Shown one piece after another: positions 43,438-52,996 of a DNA stretch of 64,000 nt (the first letter of the stretch is position 1; each line of letters begins with the position of its first letter). Position numbers and translations under genes: made by a program. The notes below the pieces were generated by a model. That model saw nothing but the letters and a program-made list of their open reading frames with translations, was not told where the DNA came from and ran no database searches. Origin of the DNA: Paranoxybacillus sp035645275 (GTDB taxonomy: Bacteria; Bacillota; Bacilli; Bacillales; Anoxybacillaceae). The DNA is taken from NCBI GenBank assembly GCA_035645275.1, contig DASQMX010000005.1, positions 62,001-126,000 of the forward strand, given 5' to 3'.

Positions 43438-45552
43438 TTACCGATCACTGATTTTCTCCAAAAGGGCGTCACCTGTTTCGCTCACTCGAACGTATGCAAA
43501 ACGGGCCCGTTCTTGCACATCCATCCCTGTTCCCTCGGGAACAAAGTACGATTCGATTCCGTAAATAATAATGTCCCCTTTCATCTTTCCGTTCAACAGA
43601 ACATCTCCTTCTTGACGCACGTATTTCTCCTCTCTCTTGCCATTGATGGAATATATTCCAGCAAATCGATAAACACCTTCTTCATCTTTTCGCAAAATGA
43701 CCTGGACATTCCCTTGACCGCCCCATTTTCCAATATCTGAAATTTCATAACGGAGGCGTACATAATCTCCTTGAAGTAAAGAGCGAGGATCAACCGGAAC
43801 TAATTGTAATTTCACGACATCTCCATGTTGTAAATGTTGTTCTTTATCAAACACAACGTACCCAATAAAAATGGTTTGAATCACGACAACGGCTAGTAAA
43901 GACAGTCCTTTTTGCTGAAGCCAATTCGTCTGTCCTGTTCGAATGAATCCTCTTCGCTTCTCAAAAAACGCTGTTCCTACAAGAAAAACAAGCCCGGAAA
44001 TCAATAAGCTGATTGATTTATCTAGAAGGTCCCAAGCGAATTCATGGTATTTCAAAACAAGAAACAGCCACCAATAAAACCAAGCGATCGTAAGTCCGAA
44101 TCGTTCGTTATTCTTTGACTGGAAAAAGATAAATCCCACCACAATAACCACAAACGAAAGATTGGATAAAACATACCAATGATCAACAGTAAAAAGGTCC
44201 ATGCTCGTTAACAGAAGCAATGCCCCTAACCCTAATGAAAGAGGGGAAAGACGCTCATACTTGTTCAACCTAGGAAGCCAATACAAACATCCATTCAATA
44301 ACAAAACAAACAAGACAGAGAGGCGAGCTTCCTCTGTCCAATCGAATACGATGATCGATCCATAAACAGATAACGCGATGTTAGTAAGAATTCGCATTCC
44401 TCTATCGGATGACTTTAAGTAAAAGAAAAGTAATGCCATACTGTAGCTAACTAAAATAAAAATGGAAATTTGCGACGAAACAATTGTTCCTATGCCATAT
44501 CCGACTGCTAATAGTGTTTGCCGAACGATAGGATTCCATTTCCGGATGAAAATAGCAGGAAAAACAAATCCAACTATCGATAAAGTAAACAACAAGCTCG
44601 GTGAAAAATCGTTCGTCCATATTGTAACTAGTCCTATAATACTCGACACAGCAATAAGAGAGGCAACAACTGTAACAATCACTTGAAATGCGACTAGAAA
44701 AGCGTTCCCTTTTGCCCCTTCGCTCGAAATTTTTCTCAATCGTTTCAGAAAGTGAATACTTCCATAAACCAGTCCTCCAGCAAGCAATAGCCCCGCTAAC
44801 AAAACACCTTCTTGAAAATATTCAGCAACAAAACGAAAATATTGAACGATAATGAAAGCGCCAGCAAACATACACGTGATTAGAAGATACGAACGCCTTT
44901 TGACGATGTTGAAAAAATAATAAAAGAAACCAGCAAACATGAATGTATAGACATACACCCACCCTGGAAATTGATCATACACGACACCAATTTGGAAGAT
45001 CACAAACAACCATCCTTGCATCGCTACATATGCGAGATAAGGAACGACAGGGGAACGACCAAACACAAAAATGATTCCGTTCATGAGTGCAAAAAAGAAT
45101 AGGGTAACAAACGATTCCCACGCTCCTCGCTCCAGCTGATACGAAGATGGAAAATAATAAAACCAGAAAGTAAGTTGCAAAAGTACAACACTTAATGCAC
45201 GAAGCGGTTCGTATCGGGTAATCCATGCAAATACACTACTTGGAATAAGCCATATAAAAAACAACCAAAAACTATCGGCATGAGAATTATAAATTTGCCC
45301 TACTAAGGCCAAAGCAATCCCAAACCCGATCGCTCCAGCAACAAACAGCCATTTGCTTAAAAAATCATATCGCTTCATGACATATGCAAGAACAGCGCTC
45401 GCACCATAAAACAACCACATGAAACCGACGCTTAAACTTACTTTCGTCAATCGGTCAAATCCTTGCCAATTAGCGGCAAAAAAATAAATAATGGAGGCTA
45501 ATGTTAATGCCACACCCATGAAATATCCAGTCTTCACCCAGCGCTCTTTCAT
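43438..45552 (-). CDS. DUF2157 / GDYXXLXY-domain membrane protein
   Basis: A 704-aa polytopic membrane protein. The N-terminal part fits DUF2157 (VALTLASIIYFFAANWQGFD and VGQIYNSHADSFWLFF), followed by many transmembrane segments (DUF4401-like). A C-terminal extracytoplasmic domain (about 580-700) contains the name-giving GDYVRLRYEI. The family is found in many bacteria as a membrane protein of unknown role. The gene is monocistronic, and ATG 45552 is followed by a basic start typical of inner-membrane insertion. Confidence 0.8.
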   Translation of the reverse strand: MKERWVKTGYFMGVALTLASIIYFFAANWQGFDRLTKVSLSVGFMWLFYGASAVLAYVMKRYDFLSKWLFVAGAIGFGIALALVGQIYNSHADSFWLFFIWLIPSSVFAWITRYEPLRALSVVLLQLTFWFYYFPSSYQLERGAWESFVTLFFFALMNGIIFVFGRSPVVPYLAYVAMQGWLFVIFQIGVVYDQFPGWVYVYTFMFAGFFYYFFNIVKRRSYLLITCMFAGAFIIVQYFRFVAEYFQEGVLLAGLLLAGGLVYGSIHFLKRLRKISSEGAKGNAFLVAFQVIVTVVASLIAVSSIIGLVTIWTNDFSPSLLFTLSIVGFVFPAIFIRKWNPIVRQTLLAVGYGIGTIVSSQISIFILVSYSMALLFFYLKSSDRGMRILTNIALSVYGSIIVFDWTEEARLSVLFVLLLNGCLYWLPRLNKYERLSPLSLGLGALLLLTSMDLFTVDHWYVLSNLSFVVIVVGFIFFQSKNNERFGLTIAWFYWWLFLVLKYHEFAWDLLDKSISLLISGLVFLVGTAFFEKRRGFIRTGQTNWLQQKGLSLLAVVVIQTIFIGYVVFDKEQHLQHGDVVKLQLVPVDPRSLLQGDYVRLRYEISDIGKWGGQGNVQVILRKDEEGVYRFAGIYSINGKREEKYVRQEGDVLLNGKMKGDIIIYGIESYFVPEGTGMDVQERARFAYVRVSETGDALLEKISDR

Positions 45553-46112
45553 GCTTTCCCCTCCAAAAAATCAAATATTTTAAATATTTTAATTATTATA
45601 TCATATACCCAAGTAACGGAATCCGTAACAAATTTTTAGCGTTGCTTTGTTTCTATGTTTCGAATACATCATCTCCGCTAGCGTCCTTCATGTTCGAATA
45701 GATATTGATTATTTAGAACATAGTTTCGTTTTAACAGGTAATTTACGAATGGTTTCTGTATCGTTGTCCAGTCCTTGTTTTCTTAACAAAAAAACTCCTT
45801 GCCAGCAGGAGATATAATACATTAATGAGAACAGTGAATCCATGATTTCTCCTTCTCTTCTGAATCACCATTCACGAAAAGATAAGAAAAGAAAAGGAAC
45901 CAGAGCGGTTTCGACTCTGATTCCTTCTGATGAACCGAAATGATACTGACGCACAGACACTTGGAAAAACATCGTTTTTAACTATACGAACAATTCTTTA
46001 CATCGTTTTTCCTCTGTTACCTATTCATCTCTGTTAATGTCTCTTTATTTCATCCCGCCAACTTCCCGAATACACACAAACCAATTCTGCTGGAAGACAC
46101 ATAAATCTCTTT
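45553..46112 (-). other. Intergenic with mtl terminator and a gene relic
   Basis: Beyond the terminator at 45896-45924, the minus strand at about 45780-45672 reads ENKDWTTIQKPFVNYLLKRN and YVLNNQYLFEHEGR before a stop. It is a protein-like fragment without a start. A small hairpin CTCCTTGCCAGCAGGAG lies at 45791-45810. Nothing else was recognised. Confidence 0.35.
45896..45924 (-). terminator. Terminator of the mtl operon
   Basis: GGAATCAGAG and CTCTGGTTCC pair around a 9-nt loop, followed on the minus strand by TTTTCTTTTC. It is about 190 nt after the mtlD stop. Confidence 0.7.
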
Positions 46113-47270
46113 TTACTGTCTTCCTTTTAACCATTCAACTTGCTTCTGAATAGCAACGACAAGAGGATGGTCTTTTTCTAATTGCGAGTATTGTGAGAGA
46201 GCTCCCTCGATTCTAACTGTTTTGATCGTCTCTTGCAGCTCGATTGCTTCAGGGTCCCCTTTATAATCAAACAATAATAGCGCAGCAATTCCTTTTGTTA
46301 AACCGACTGGTACTTCTGTGAATAATTCGTAATATTGCTTGGCCGGTTTCATTAAACGGTCATTCGCTCCGAGCTTACGAATAGGTGAACGGGCTACTCT
46401 TACAATTTCATCGGAAATAGAAGGATTGGCAAATCGATGAACAATTTTTTGTATATATGCTTTATGTTCATTTTCATTCCATCCATACTTTTTCACTAAA
46501 ACAGCGCCTGACTCACTTAGTGCCTGTTGAACATTGGAACGAATTTCCTCATCGTCCATCGCTTCTTTAATCGTGTTAAGCCGCTTGTTATATCCTAAAT
46601 AAGCAGCAATCGCATGCCCAGTATTAACTGTAAGAAGTTTTCTCTCAATATAAGGCATTAAATCGCTAACAAGCTGCATACCTTTTACTTTTGGAAGATC
46701 CCCAACCACATTCTTTTGTTCCACAACCCATTCAAAAAATGGTTCGACTGTTACAGTCAGCGGGTCGCTACTTTTTTGGTTTGGAACGATACGATCTACG
46801 GCGCAATCCAGAAAACCATAATTTCTTTCAAATAAACTTTTTTCTTCTGCGGAAATTTTTTCGAAAACTTTTTCCTTCAGGAAGGTACTTCCGCCGATCA
46901 TATTTTCACAGGCAATGATATTTAACGGTTTTGGATTGGCTGATAATCTCTTGCGAAGTCCCTCCGCTAAGGTAGACGAGATGGCTGGTAAAATATTCGG
47001 TCCAACCGCTGTTGTTACTAAATCTGCTTCTGTCAAATAATGAATGACTTTGTCACATTCTTTTTGACTATTAACAGCCGAAACATTACGAATGACTTGC
47101 TCTTTTCCAGATTCATCAGCGATGAGAACGCGATACTCCTTTTTCTCATTTAACAAACGAACGACTTCATCATTTACATCAACAAAAACGACCTCAAAAC
47201 CTGATTGGGAAAGCAAACTGCCAATAAATCCCCTACCAATATTTCCTGCACCAAAATGGACTGCTAACAT
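46113..47270 (-). CDS. mtlD: Mannitol-1-phosphate 5-dehydrogenase
   Basis: A 385-aa polyol dehydrogenase. The N-terminal NAD-binding motif VHFGAGNIGRGFIG and the catalytic-region KLLTVNTGHAIAAYLGYNK are the standard MtlD signatures. It oxidises mannitol-1-phosphate to fructose-6-phosphate. It is the last gene of mtlA-mtlR-mtlF-mtlD and starts 1 nt after mtlF with a GAGGTGA site. Confidence 0.94.
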   Translation of the reverse strand: MLAVHFGAGNIGRGFIGSLLSQSGFEVVFVDVNDEVVRLLNEKKEYRVLIADESGKEQVIRNVSAVNSQKECDKVIHYLTEADLVTTAVGPNILPAISSTLAEGLRKRLSANPKPLNIIACENMIGGSTFLKEKVFEKISAEEKSLFERNYGFLDCAVDRIVPNQKSSDPLTVTVEPFFEWVVEQKNVVGDLPKVKGMQLVSDLMPYIERKLLTVNTGHAIAAYLGYNKRLNTIKEAMDDEEIRSNVQQALSESGAVLVKKYGWNENEHKAYIQKIVHRFANPSISDEIVRVARSPIRKLGANDRLMKPAKQYYELFTEVPVGLTKGIAALLLFDYKGDPEAIELQETIKTVRIEGALSQYSQLEKDHPLVVAIQKQVEWLKGRQ

Positions 47271-47271
47271 A

Positions 47272-47709
47272 TTAATTCACCTCGTTCAAAAGGTTGATGA
47301 TCTCCTCTTCCGTTGCTGCTTCTATGATTTTTTGAATATTTTCTTCCTCTGAACAAACAATAGCAATCTTTGAAAGAATTTCTAAATGTTCATTGTTTTT
47401 CCCAGCAATTCCAATTAGTATTTTCGCAATATTTCCATCGCCAAAATCGACCCCATCAGGTATTTGTACGACAGAAATACCTGCATGTTTCACTAGACTT
47501 CGCGAATCTTCCGTACCATGAGGAATGGCAACAAAATTCCCCATATACGTTGATGTTAATGCTTCGCGCTCGAACATTTTATCGACATAAGAAGGTTCAA
47601 CATAACCTTGATTGACTAAAATGTTTCCTGCTAAACGGATCGCTTCCATTTTATCCGCAGCGGATGCACGCAAAACAATATTCTCTTTCTTTAATACTGG
47701 CATTGACAA
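47272..47709 (-). CDS. mtlF: PTS mannitol transporter EIIA component
   Basis: A 145-aa EIIA of the fructose/mannitol family. The phosphorylated His lies in FVAIPHGTEDSRSLV, and VQIPDGVDFGDGNIAKILIG is the family's second conserved block. It takes phosphate from HPr and passes it to the EIIB domain of MtlA. It uses TTG 47709, placed 9 nt after AGGAG. It is 13 nt after mtlR. Confidence 0.92.
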   Translation of the reverse strand: MSMPVLKKENIVLRASAADKMEAIRLAGNILVNQGYVEPSYVDKMFEREALTSTYMGNFVAIPHGTEDSRSLVKHAGISVVQIPDGVDFGDGNIAKILIGIAGKNNEHLEILSKIAIVCSEEENIQKIIEAATEEEIINLLNEVN

Positions 47710-47722
47710 TTTTATTCACTCC

Positions 47723-49807
47723 TTATGATTTTTGAATATGTTCGTAAAAAAATTTCTCTAAATGGTAACTTAAAAAAGAATAAATCTTTTCATTGTTTCC
47801 TGATGCGAATACAGCCACACTTTCCTCATCTTTAATAATTAAAGAACTAATGTGGCTTAAAACGGAAAGCATCTCTTGAGTGGCAGATTCCGGTGCTAAC
47901 ATCAGCAAGATCGTGTTCACCTTCATTTCCTCTTGATGCATGCCGATGACTGTTTGCCATTTCGTTAACGTATAGATGGTAAAGGAAGGAAGAGTAATCG
48001 CCGAACTCCGAGTATGGTACAAAGCAAAAGGAGTTTCCGGTATTCCTAATCCCCCTATTTTTTCCCTGTTTAACAATTGGGTAAGAACTTGTTCCTTATC
48101 GCTAATAACCCCTCTTTGATATAGCCGGTGACACGCTTTAGACAATGCTTCCTTGACAGAATCTACATCCAATTCTTGTAAGACAAAACCATTCAAGATA
48201 TCTACCATTGTTTCGCTCACTTTTTTAATAAAGCTGAGCTTTTCAACAACATTTGTAGCCCCTTCAGCAAGTTGATGGTCTTGTCTTTTTCGAGCTTGTA
48301 CTTTTCTATTTTCAAGGAATTTTTTAATAGATGCGATTTCCTGTTCTTGAAGCATCGGACTAACGACAAAATAATGTCCCGTAAAGTTGTGAAGCGGCAC
48401 TGTAGAGACAATAAGATCATATTGCTCTGTATTCACTTCTCTCAATTCAAAGACAGATGTATGTTGAATGTGCACAATATCAGGAATTTCTTTTTTCAAT
48501 CTCGTTGCTAATATTTTTGCCGTACCTAAACCGCTTGAACATATAACTAAAGCGTGTATCCCTTTCTTTTCTCTTAATAGAGCGGAAGCAAAGTGAAGAA
48601 CTAAATAACCGATTTCTTCCCTTGGAACTGTCAAATCGGGAAATACTTTTTTTACTCCTTTTTCTAACATGGAAAAAATTTCAGGGTAGTCTTGAACAAT
48701 TTTGGATAAAAGGGGATTGGCAATCCCCATGTTATGTTGTATACGATAAATCGCCGGCTTTAGATGAACGACTAAATCTTGAAATAAAGGATAATTATTC
48801 GTTAAATCGATATTCAGTTCATTGCTAACAAAGCGAATCAACTCTTGCACTTTGATTCCTACTTCAAAGCCTGCTTCCTCTAACATATAATCTTGGCGAT
48901 CTCGAAGTTTCGCCCCCATTAAATGCATCGTAATATAACCAATTTCTTCATTCGGGATCGTTATATGGAATACATTTTCTAGCGATCGGGCAATTTTTTT
49001 AGCCGTTTTGTACTCCTTCGTTACGCGAATCGTTTCCAAATATTGTTGATCAAAATTAATCGATTCTCCTTGGATAATCCGCTCAACAGCCAAGGTAAGA
49101 TGGACAACTAAAGCAACATAGGAACTATCCGCAATCGTAAAAGGAAGTTCGTCTTTAATATTTTCAATTTGTTTTTCAATGATTAATAAGTTTTTCTTAT
49201 CAACGAGTCCGAGGAGTTTCGCAGTAACGGTGTTGAGAGTTTCCGCCGATCGTTTTTGAATCGATTCTTTCATTAACGAAAGAAATTCATATTCACCGAA
49301 ATGGTTTAATAATAACTCGCTCATCATCCTCCGTTTCGCCGATTCAGAGCCCGCAATTTCGACCCCGTATCCTCTTTTTCGAATAAGAGAAAGCCCGTAT
49401 TTTTCAATGTTTTCACTGATTTTATCTAAATCATGGCTAATGGTTGCTACGGTGACGTTTAAATCATTTGCAAGAGCTAAAAGCTTTACAGGCTCTACCG
49501 CCTCTAATAAAGTAATAAGGACAATCGTTTGACGCTCTTCCGGCGTATATTCGGTATGGGACAAATGAAAAAGATGGATTTGCAATTCTTTTTTGTTATG
49601 ATCATCCCCAACTACTTGGATGCCGACTCCTGATTTTTTTATGAGTTGCAAATGATAATCTTTTAAAATGCGTTCTACGCCTTTTAAATCGCGGTGAACC
49701 GTGCGATTACTTACATTCAGCTGTTGGGCAAGCTCCCTTACCGGAATTTCTTTATCATCAGACAATAAAATATCGAGTATTTTTCTCTCTCGTGCAGATA
49801 TATACAT
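47723..49807 (-). CDS. mtlR: Mannitol operon transcriptional activator
   Basis: A 694-aa PTS-regulated activator with DeoR/Mga-type helix-turn-helix at the N-terminus (VRELAQQLNVSNRTVHRDL). Two PRD domains follow (VVHLTLAVERI and IGYITMHLMGAKLRDRQ; then LVVHLKPAIYRI and IGYLVLHFASALLREKK). An EIIB-like domain has its Cys in VICSSGLGTAKIL, and an EIIA-like domain forms the C-terminus. It is activated and inhibited by PTS phosphorylation according to mannitol and glucose supply. ATG 49807 gives the length known for the Geobacillus protein (about 697 aa). It lies between mtlA and mtlF, as in Geobacillus stearothermophilus. Confidence 0.93.
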   Translation of the reverse strand: MYISARERKILDILLSDDKEIPVRELAQQLNVSNRTVHRDLKGVERILKDYHLQLIKKSGVGIQVVGDDHNKKELQIHLFHLSHTEYTPEERQTIVLITLLEAVEPVKLLALANDLNVTVATISHDLDKISENIEKYGLSLIRKRGYGVEIAGSESAKRRMMSELLLNHFGEYEFLSLMKESIQKRSAETLNTVTAKLLGLVDKKNLLIIEKQIENIKDELPFTIADSSYVALVVHLTLAVERIIQGESINFDQQYLETIRVTKEYKTAKKIARSLENVFHITIPNEEIGYITMHLMGAKLRDRQDYMLEEAGFEVGIKVQELIRFVSNELNIDLTNNYPLFQDLVVHLKPAIYRIQHNMGIANPLLSKIVQDYPEIFSMLEKGVKKVFPDLTVPREEIGYLVLHFASALLREKKGIHALVICSSGLGTAKILATRLKKEIPDIVHIQHTSVFELREVNTEQYDLIVSTVPLHNFTGHYFVVSPMLQEQEIASIKKFLENRKVQARKRQDHQLAEGATNVVEKLSFIKKVSETMVDILNGFVLQELDVDSVKEALSKACHRLYQRGVISDKEQVLTQLLNREKIGGLGIPETPFALYHTRSSAITLPSFTIYTLTKWQTVIGMHQEEMKVNTILLMLAPESATQEMLSVLSHISSLIIKDEESVAVFASGNNEKIYSFLSYHLEKFFYEHIQKS

Positions 49808-49966
49808 AGTTTCTTCACCCGTCCCATTCAAGCAACCATGTTGTCATGATTTAGAAATCATCTTTCAGAGGAAATTTTAGAGTGTTTATTCCTTTCATAC
49901 AACAAATAGATATTTCTTTTTTATCCTTTTCATTGTTGCCATTTTTAAAAATGGAGTCTACCATCT

Positions 49967-51391
49967 TTAGTTATTTTCTTTCAACGTTTTAATTAACTCG
50001 TCATATTTCGGACTATTTAAGAAGTTATCGACTGAAACATGAAAAGCGTTTGGTCGTTTTTCCTTCGCGCGCTCTGTTAAATTTTGATGAGTAATCACAA
50101 TGTCCGCATCTTCCGGAATCTGGTTAATGGCTGTATTCGTTACTTCAATATCCAATCCCGCTTTCTGTACCTTATTTCGTAAAATTGATGCTCCCATGGC
50201 GCTTGAACCCATTCCTGCATCACAAGCAAACACAATTTTTCTTACTTTGGATGGAATGACTGCCTCTTTTTGTAACATCGCAGCAACATCACTCTTTTTC
50301 CCTTTTAATTGCTGCATTTTTTCTGTCGCCTTGTTCAAGTCTTCCTCTTCTTCCTTATTTTTCGCAGATTTTAAGAAAATAGAAGCGATGAGGAATGAGA
50401 TGGCTGCTGCAACAACTACTCCAGCCAATACTCCAAGGTGGCTCCCTTTTGGAGTCATTGCTAACAACGCGAAAATACTTCCCGGCGATGGAACAGCTAC
50501 TAGTCCTGCATTAAAAAGGGTGAACGTTAGAACACCACTTACTCCTCCTGCCATCACTGCTAAAATTAATATCGGTTTCATTAAGATATATGGGAAGTAA
50601 ATTTCGTGAATACCTCCAAGAAAATGAATAATCACGGCACCTGGAGCTGACTGTTTTGCTGTTCCTTTTCCAAATAGCCAATAAGCAAGCAAAATCCCAA
50701 GACCAGGACCCGGGTTTGTTTCAAGCAGGAATAAAATCGATTTACCTGTTTCAGCAGCTTGCTCGATTCCAAGCGGACTCAAAATTCCATGGTTGATCGC
50801 GTTATTCAAAAATAAGACCTTCGCAGGTTCAATAAAGATATTGGCTAACGGTAATAGTTTGAGATTTACAATTGCCTCCACACCAGCGGCCAACGTTTTG
50901 TTTAGTCCTAAAACGACTGGTCCAATTCCTTTAAAGGCAATTAACGTTAAAATCCCACCGATTATTCCCGCTGAGAAGTTGTTTACTAACATTTCAAATC
51001 CTTGTTTGACTTTTCCTTGGATGAGTTGATCAAATTTCTTGATCATGTAACCGCCAAGCGGTCCCATAATCATAGCGCCAAGAAACATCGGAATGTCAGA
51101 ACCGACAATGACCCCCATTGTCGCAGTCGCACCGACGACGCCGCCGCGAACATCGTAAATCATCTTACCGCCCGTATAACCGATTAATAATGGTAATAAA
51201 TAAGTAATCATAGGGCCGACAAGTTTGGCAAATGCTTCATTCGGCATCCATCCTGTCGGAATAAACAATGCAGTAATAAACCCCCAAGCAATAAACGCCC
51301 CAATATTAGGCATAATCATCCCACTTAAGTAACTACCAAATCGTTGAACTCTTACACGAAAACTGGATTGGTTTTCTTTTGCCTGAGTCAT
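49967..51391 (-). CDS. mtlA: PTS mannitol transporter EIICB component
   Basis: A 474-aa mannitol permease: the IIC membrane domain (about 1-345; SGMIMPNIGAFIAWGFITAL, GAVIIHFLGGIHEIYFPYIL) and the IIB domain (about 378-474), whose phosphorylated Cys lies in VFACDAGMGSSAMGA. The IIA part is separate (mtlF), as usual in Gram-positive bacteria. It imports and phosphorylates mannitol. It is the first gene of the operon, behind a sigma-A promoter overlapped by a cre site. GGAAAGGGGG precedes the ATG. Confidence 0.94.
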   Translation of the reverse strand: MTQAKENQSSFRVRVQRFGSYLSGMIMPNIGAFIAWGFITALFIPTGWMPNEAFAKLVGPMITYLLPLLIGYTGGKMIYDVRGGVVGATATMGVIVGSDIPMFLGAMIMGPLGGYMIKKFDQLIQGKVKQGFEMLVNNFSAGIIGGILTLIAFKGIGPVVLGLNKTLAAGVEAIVNLKLLPLANIFIEPAKVLFLNNAINHGILSPLGIEQAAETGKSILFLLETNPGPGLGILLAYWLFGKGTAKQSAPGAVIIHFLGGIHEIYFPYILMKPILILAVMAGGVSGVLTFTLFNAGLVAVPSPGSIFALLAMTPKGSHLGVLAGVVVAAAISFLIASIFLKSAKNKEEEEDLNKATEKMQQLKGKKSDVAAMLQKEAVIPSKVRKIVFACDAGMGSSAMGASILRNKVQKAGLDIEVTNTAINQIPEDADIVITHQNLTERAKEKRPNAFHVSVDNFLNSPKYDELIKTLKENN

Positions 51392-51426
51392 TTTTTGAAA
51401 TCCCCCTTTCCAATCATTACAGTTCC

Positions 51427-51455
51427 ATATTAAAACGCTTACAAAAAGGGTTCAA
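51427..51455 (-). promoter_or_regulatory. mtl promoter overlapped by a cre (CcpA) site
   Basis: On the minus strand TTGAAC (51450-51455) and TAATAT (51427-51432) are 17 bp apart. Between and into the -10 lies TTGTAAGCGTTTTAAT (51429-51444), which matches the cre consensus except near its 3' end. CcpA bound there would block the promoter, giving glucose repression of mannitol use. Confidence 0.75.
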
Positions 51456-51622
51456 CGAAAAGTAAATATCATTTTGTCTAAAACATTATTGTCATTTTTA
51501 AAAAAGATTGAGGAACAAACATGGTAATCGGTAAATATTTCACACAAATTTACATTAACTTCGAATGTTATTCATAAAAATGAAGATAGGGGTTTCTATT
51601 TTATAAAAAAGGAGATGATTTT

Positions 51623-52105
51623 TTGCATTTCAACTATTTGTATCGAGTGAATCCATGGACACAAATTTTAATTTTGTTACAGAAAAGTCTATACGCAGAA
51701 GAAATGGTATGTTCTATGAGTACTCAGCTTTTTCATATCCCAAAAACGAAAGATTTAAAAGGTAATCGTGAGATGCATAATCATCTCGTTCCTGCTTCGT
51801 ATCATCGTGTCACGGCCGTTGGTTCAGCTCAAAGACTAGCAAATGGTGAGCAACAACCATCTATTGTAGAAACAATGACGGACTGTATCATTAATGCAGA
51901 GAATCAGGATAAAAAAGTTCGTGATGGATTAAAAATAATGGAGGAAAATGCAACTCCGGAATTCAAACCATTTATTAAACTGATCATCCAATGGCAAAAT
52001 CAAGCAGAATCTTATTTAGCTCAAGCGAAAACGGCATTAAAATCGATGGGAATCTCGTTCCCTATTGAAAGTGAGCAGCAAAGTGGCGAATACAATGTTT
52101 ATTAA
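51623..52105 (+). CDS. Hypothetical protein, 160 aa, probably helical
   Basis: TTG at 51623 is preceded by AAAAGGAGATGA with suitable spacing. The predicted protein has helices rich in Gln, Ala and Lys in its second half (FIKLIIQWQNQAESYLAQAK) and no signal or membrane segment. The helical layout is like ferritin-like or spore-associated proteins, but no family was recognised. It ends near a CotC-like coat gene, so a sporulation role is possible but unproven. If TTG is wrong, ATG 51708 or 51717 would be the next starts. Confidence 0.55.
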   Translation: MHFNYLYRVNPWTQILILLQKSLYAEEMVCSMSTQLFHIPKTKDLKGNREMHNHLVPASYHRVTAVGSAQRLANGEQQPSIVETMTDCIINAENQDKKVRDGLKIMEENATPEFKPFIKLIIQWQNQAESYLAQAKTALKSMGISFPIESEQQSGEYNVY

Positions 52106-52375
52106 TACATGTAACAGGTTGATACTCTAATCCAACCTGTTTTGCTTTGGATTTTCTTCTTGAACTACACTCCCTGTTAAACGAACAAGTAAATTCATAC
52201 CTTGATCCTTTTTGATAGAATGTGAGCATAGGACGTTAACTGGAAAATTTGCCGTTTTAACCGTTTGAACGTCTATTCAACGTCCTATTCTTTAACTATT
52301 CATCTATTTGTACTACTACTTTGTCGTTCACTCGGAAAAAACGGACTTCAGCATAATAAGTCTTATCGTAACCAA

Positions 52376-52416
52376 AAAATGCCTCGATCCAGTACAGGAT
52401 CAAGGCACTTTTTATT
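52376..52416 (-). terminator. Terminator of the CotC-like gene
   Basis: TGCCTCGATCC and GGATCAAGGCA pair with one mismatch around 6 nt; T-runs on both strands make it bidirectional. It lies 17 nt after the coat gene stop. The rest of the gap 52106-52375 shows nothing recognisable. Confidence 0.8.
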
Positions 52417-52432
52417 TAACAAATTACTATCA

Positions 52433-52597
52433 TTAGTCGTCGTAGCAGCATTTTTTCTTCTTATAGTAGTAGTCATCATCCCAGTGTTTTCTCTTCTTAT
52501 CGCGGCAGTCGTCATCGTACCAGTGTTTTCTCTTCTTATCGCAGCAGCATTTTTTCTTTTTGTCATGGTGGTCGTCATATTTATAACACATAGCCAT
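52433..52597 (-). CDS. CotC-like spore coat protein, 54 aa
   Basis: ATG 52597 follows GAAAGGAG. The 54-aa product is almost entirely Asp, Lys, Tyr, His, Cys, Arg and Trp, with a duplicated unit (KKRKHWYDDDCR then DKKRKHWDDDYY) and CCC and CC clusters. This resembles the Lys/Tyr/Asp-rich CotC and CotU outer-coat proteins of Bacillus spores, which are cross-linked after assembly. The added Cys, Trp and His residues are unusual for CotC. No clear sigma-K promoter was confirmed. A terminator follows. Confidence 0.55.
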   Translation of the reverse strand: MAMCYKYDDHHDKKKKCCCDKKRKHWYDDDCRDKKRKHWDDDYYYKKKKCCYDD

Positions 52598-52851
52598 ATC
52601 ACTCCTTTCATTCAAAGATGTTATCAATATATGAAAAACAAGTAATATTGAAAATATGTTTGTCCTATATTCATAATAAAATCCGCAACTTTGTATATAT
52701 ACACACCCCAATAACTTAACTTTCCTTAGAAAAAGTACACACAATAAATTCTCTTGTTGCTCAAGGGTACTTTTTATGCCCCTAAAAGTGTGCTTTACGA
52801 ATCATAAAATACATTATGGTTTATTCGAGCTCGACTTTGGTTCAATCATTA

Positions 52852-52925
52852 CAAAAATTTAACATGTTCACCGTGAAGTCTCCCACCTCTAAACAACGTG
52901 TAGGTGGGAGAGGTTCATAATTAAT
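52852..52925 (+). repeat. Dispersed hairpin element (second good copy)
   Basis: The unit TTTAACATGTTCACCG, TGAAGTCTCCCACCTCTAA, GTAGGTGGGAGAGG matches the element at 31301-31376 in about 60 bp, with a perfect CTCCCACCT/AGGTGGGAG stem. It lies upstream of the hemolysin III family gene. The rest of 52598-52996 is A/T-rich with no gene seen. Confidence 0.55.
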
Positions 52926-52996
52926 GCAAAATTAGTGATATTCCCCATAAGATTAAATATGTTAGAATGAAGGGAAACACCTCTTGATGGGAAGGA

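Noticed and set aside
43593..43793. Small minus-strand frame inside the DUF2157 gene
   Set aside because: It overlaps the large gene in another frame and lacks independent support.
52265..52645. Plus-strand 126-codon frame with hydrophobic repeats
   Set aside because: It is antisense to the CotC-like gene; the hydrophobic repeats mirror the Lys/Asp repeats of the real frame.
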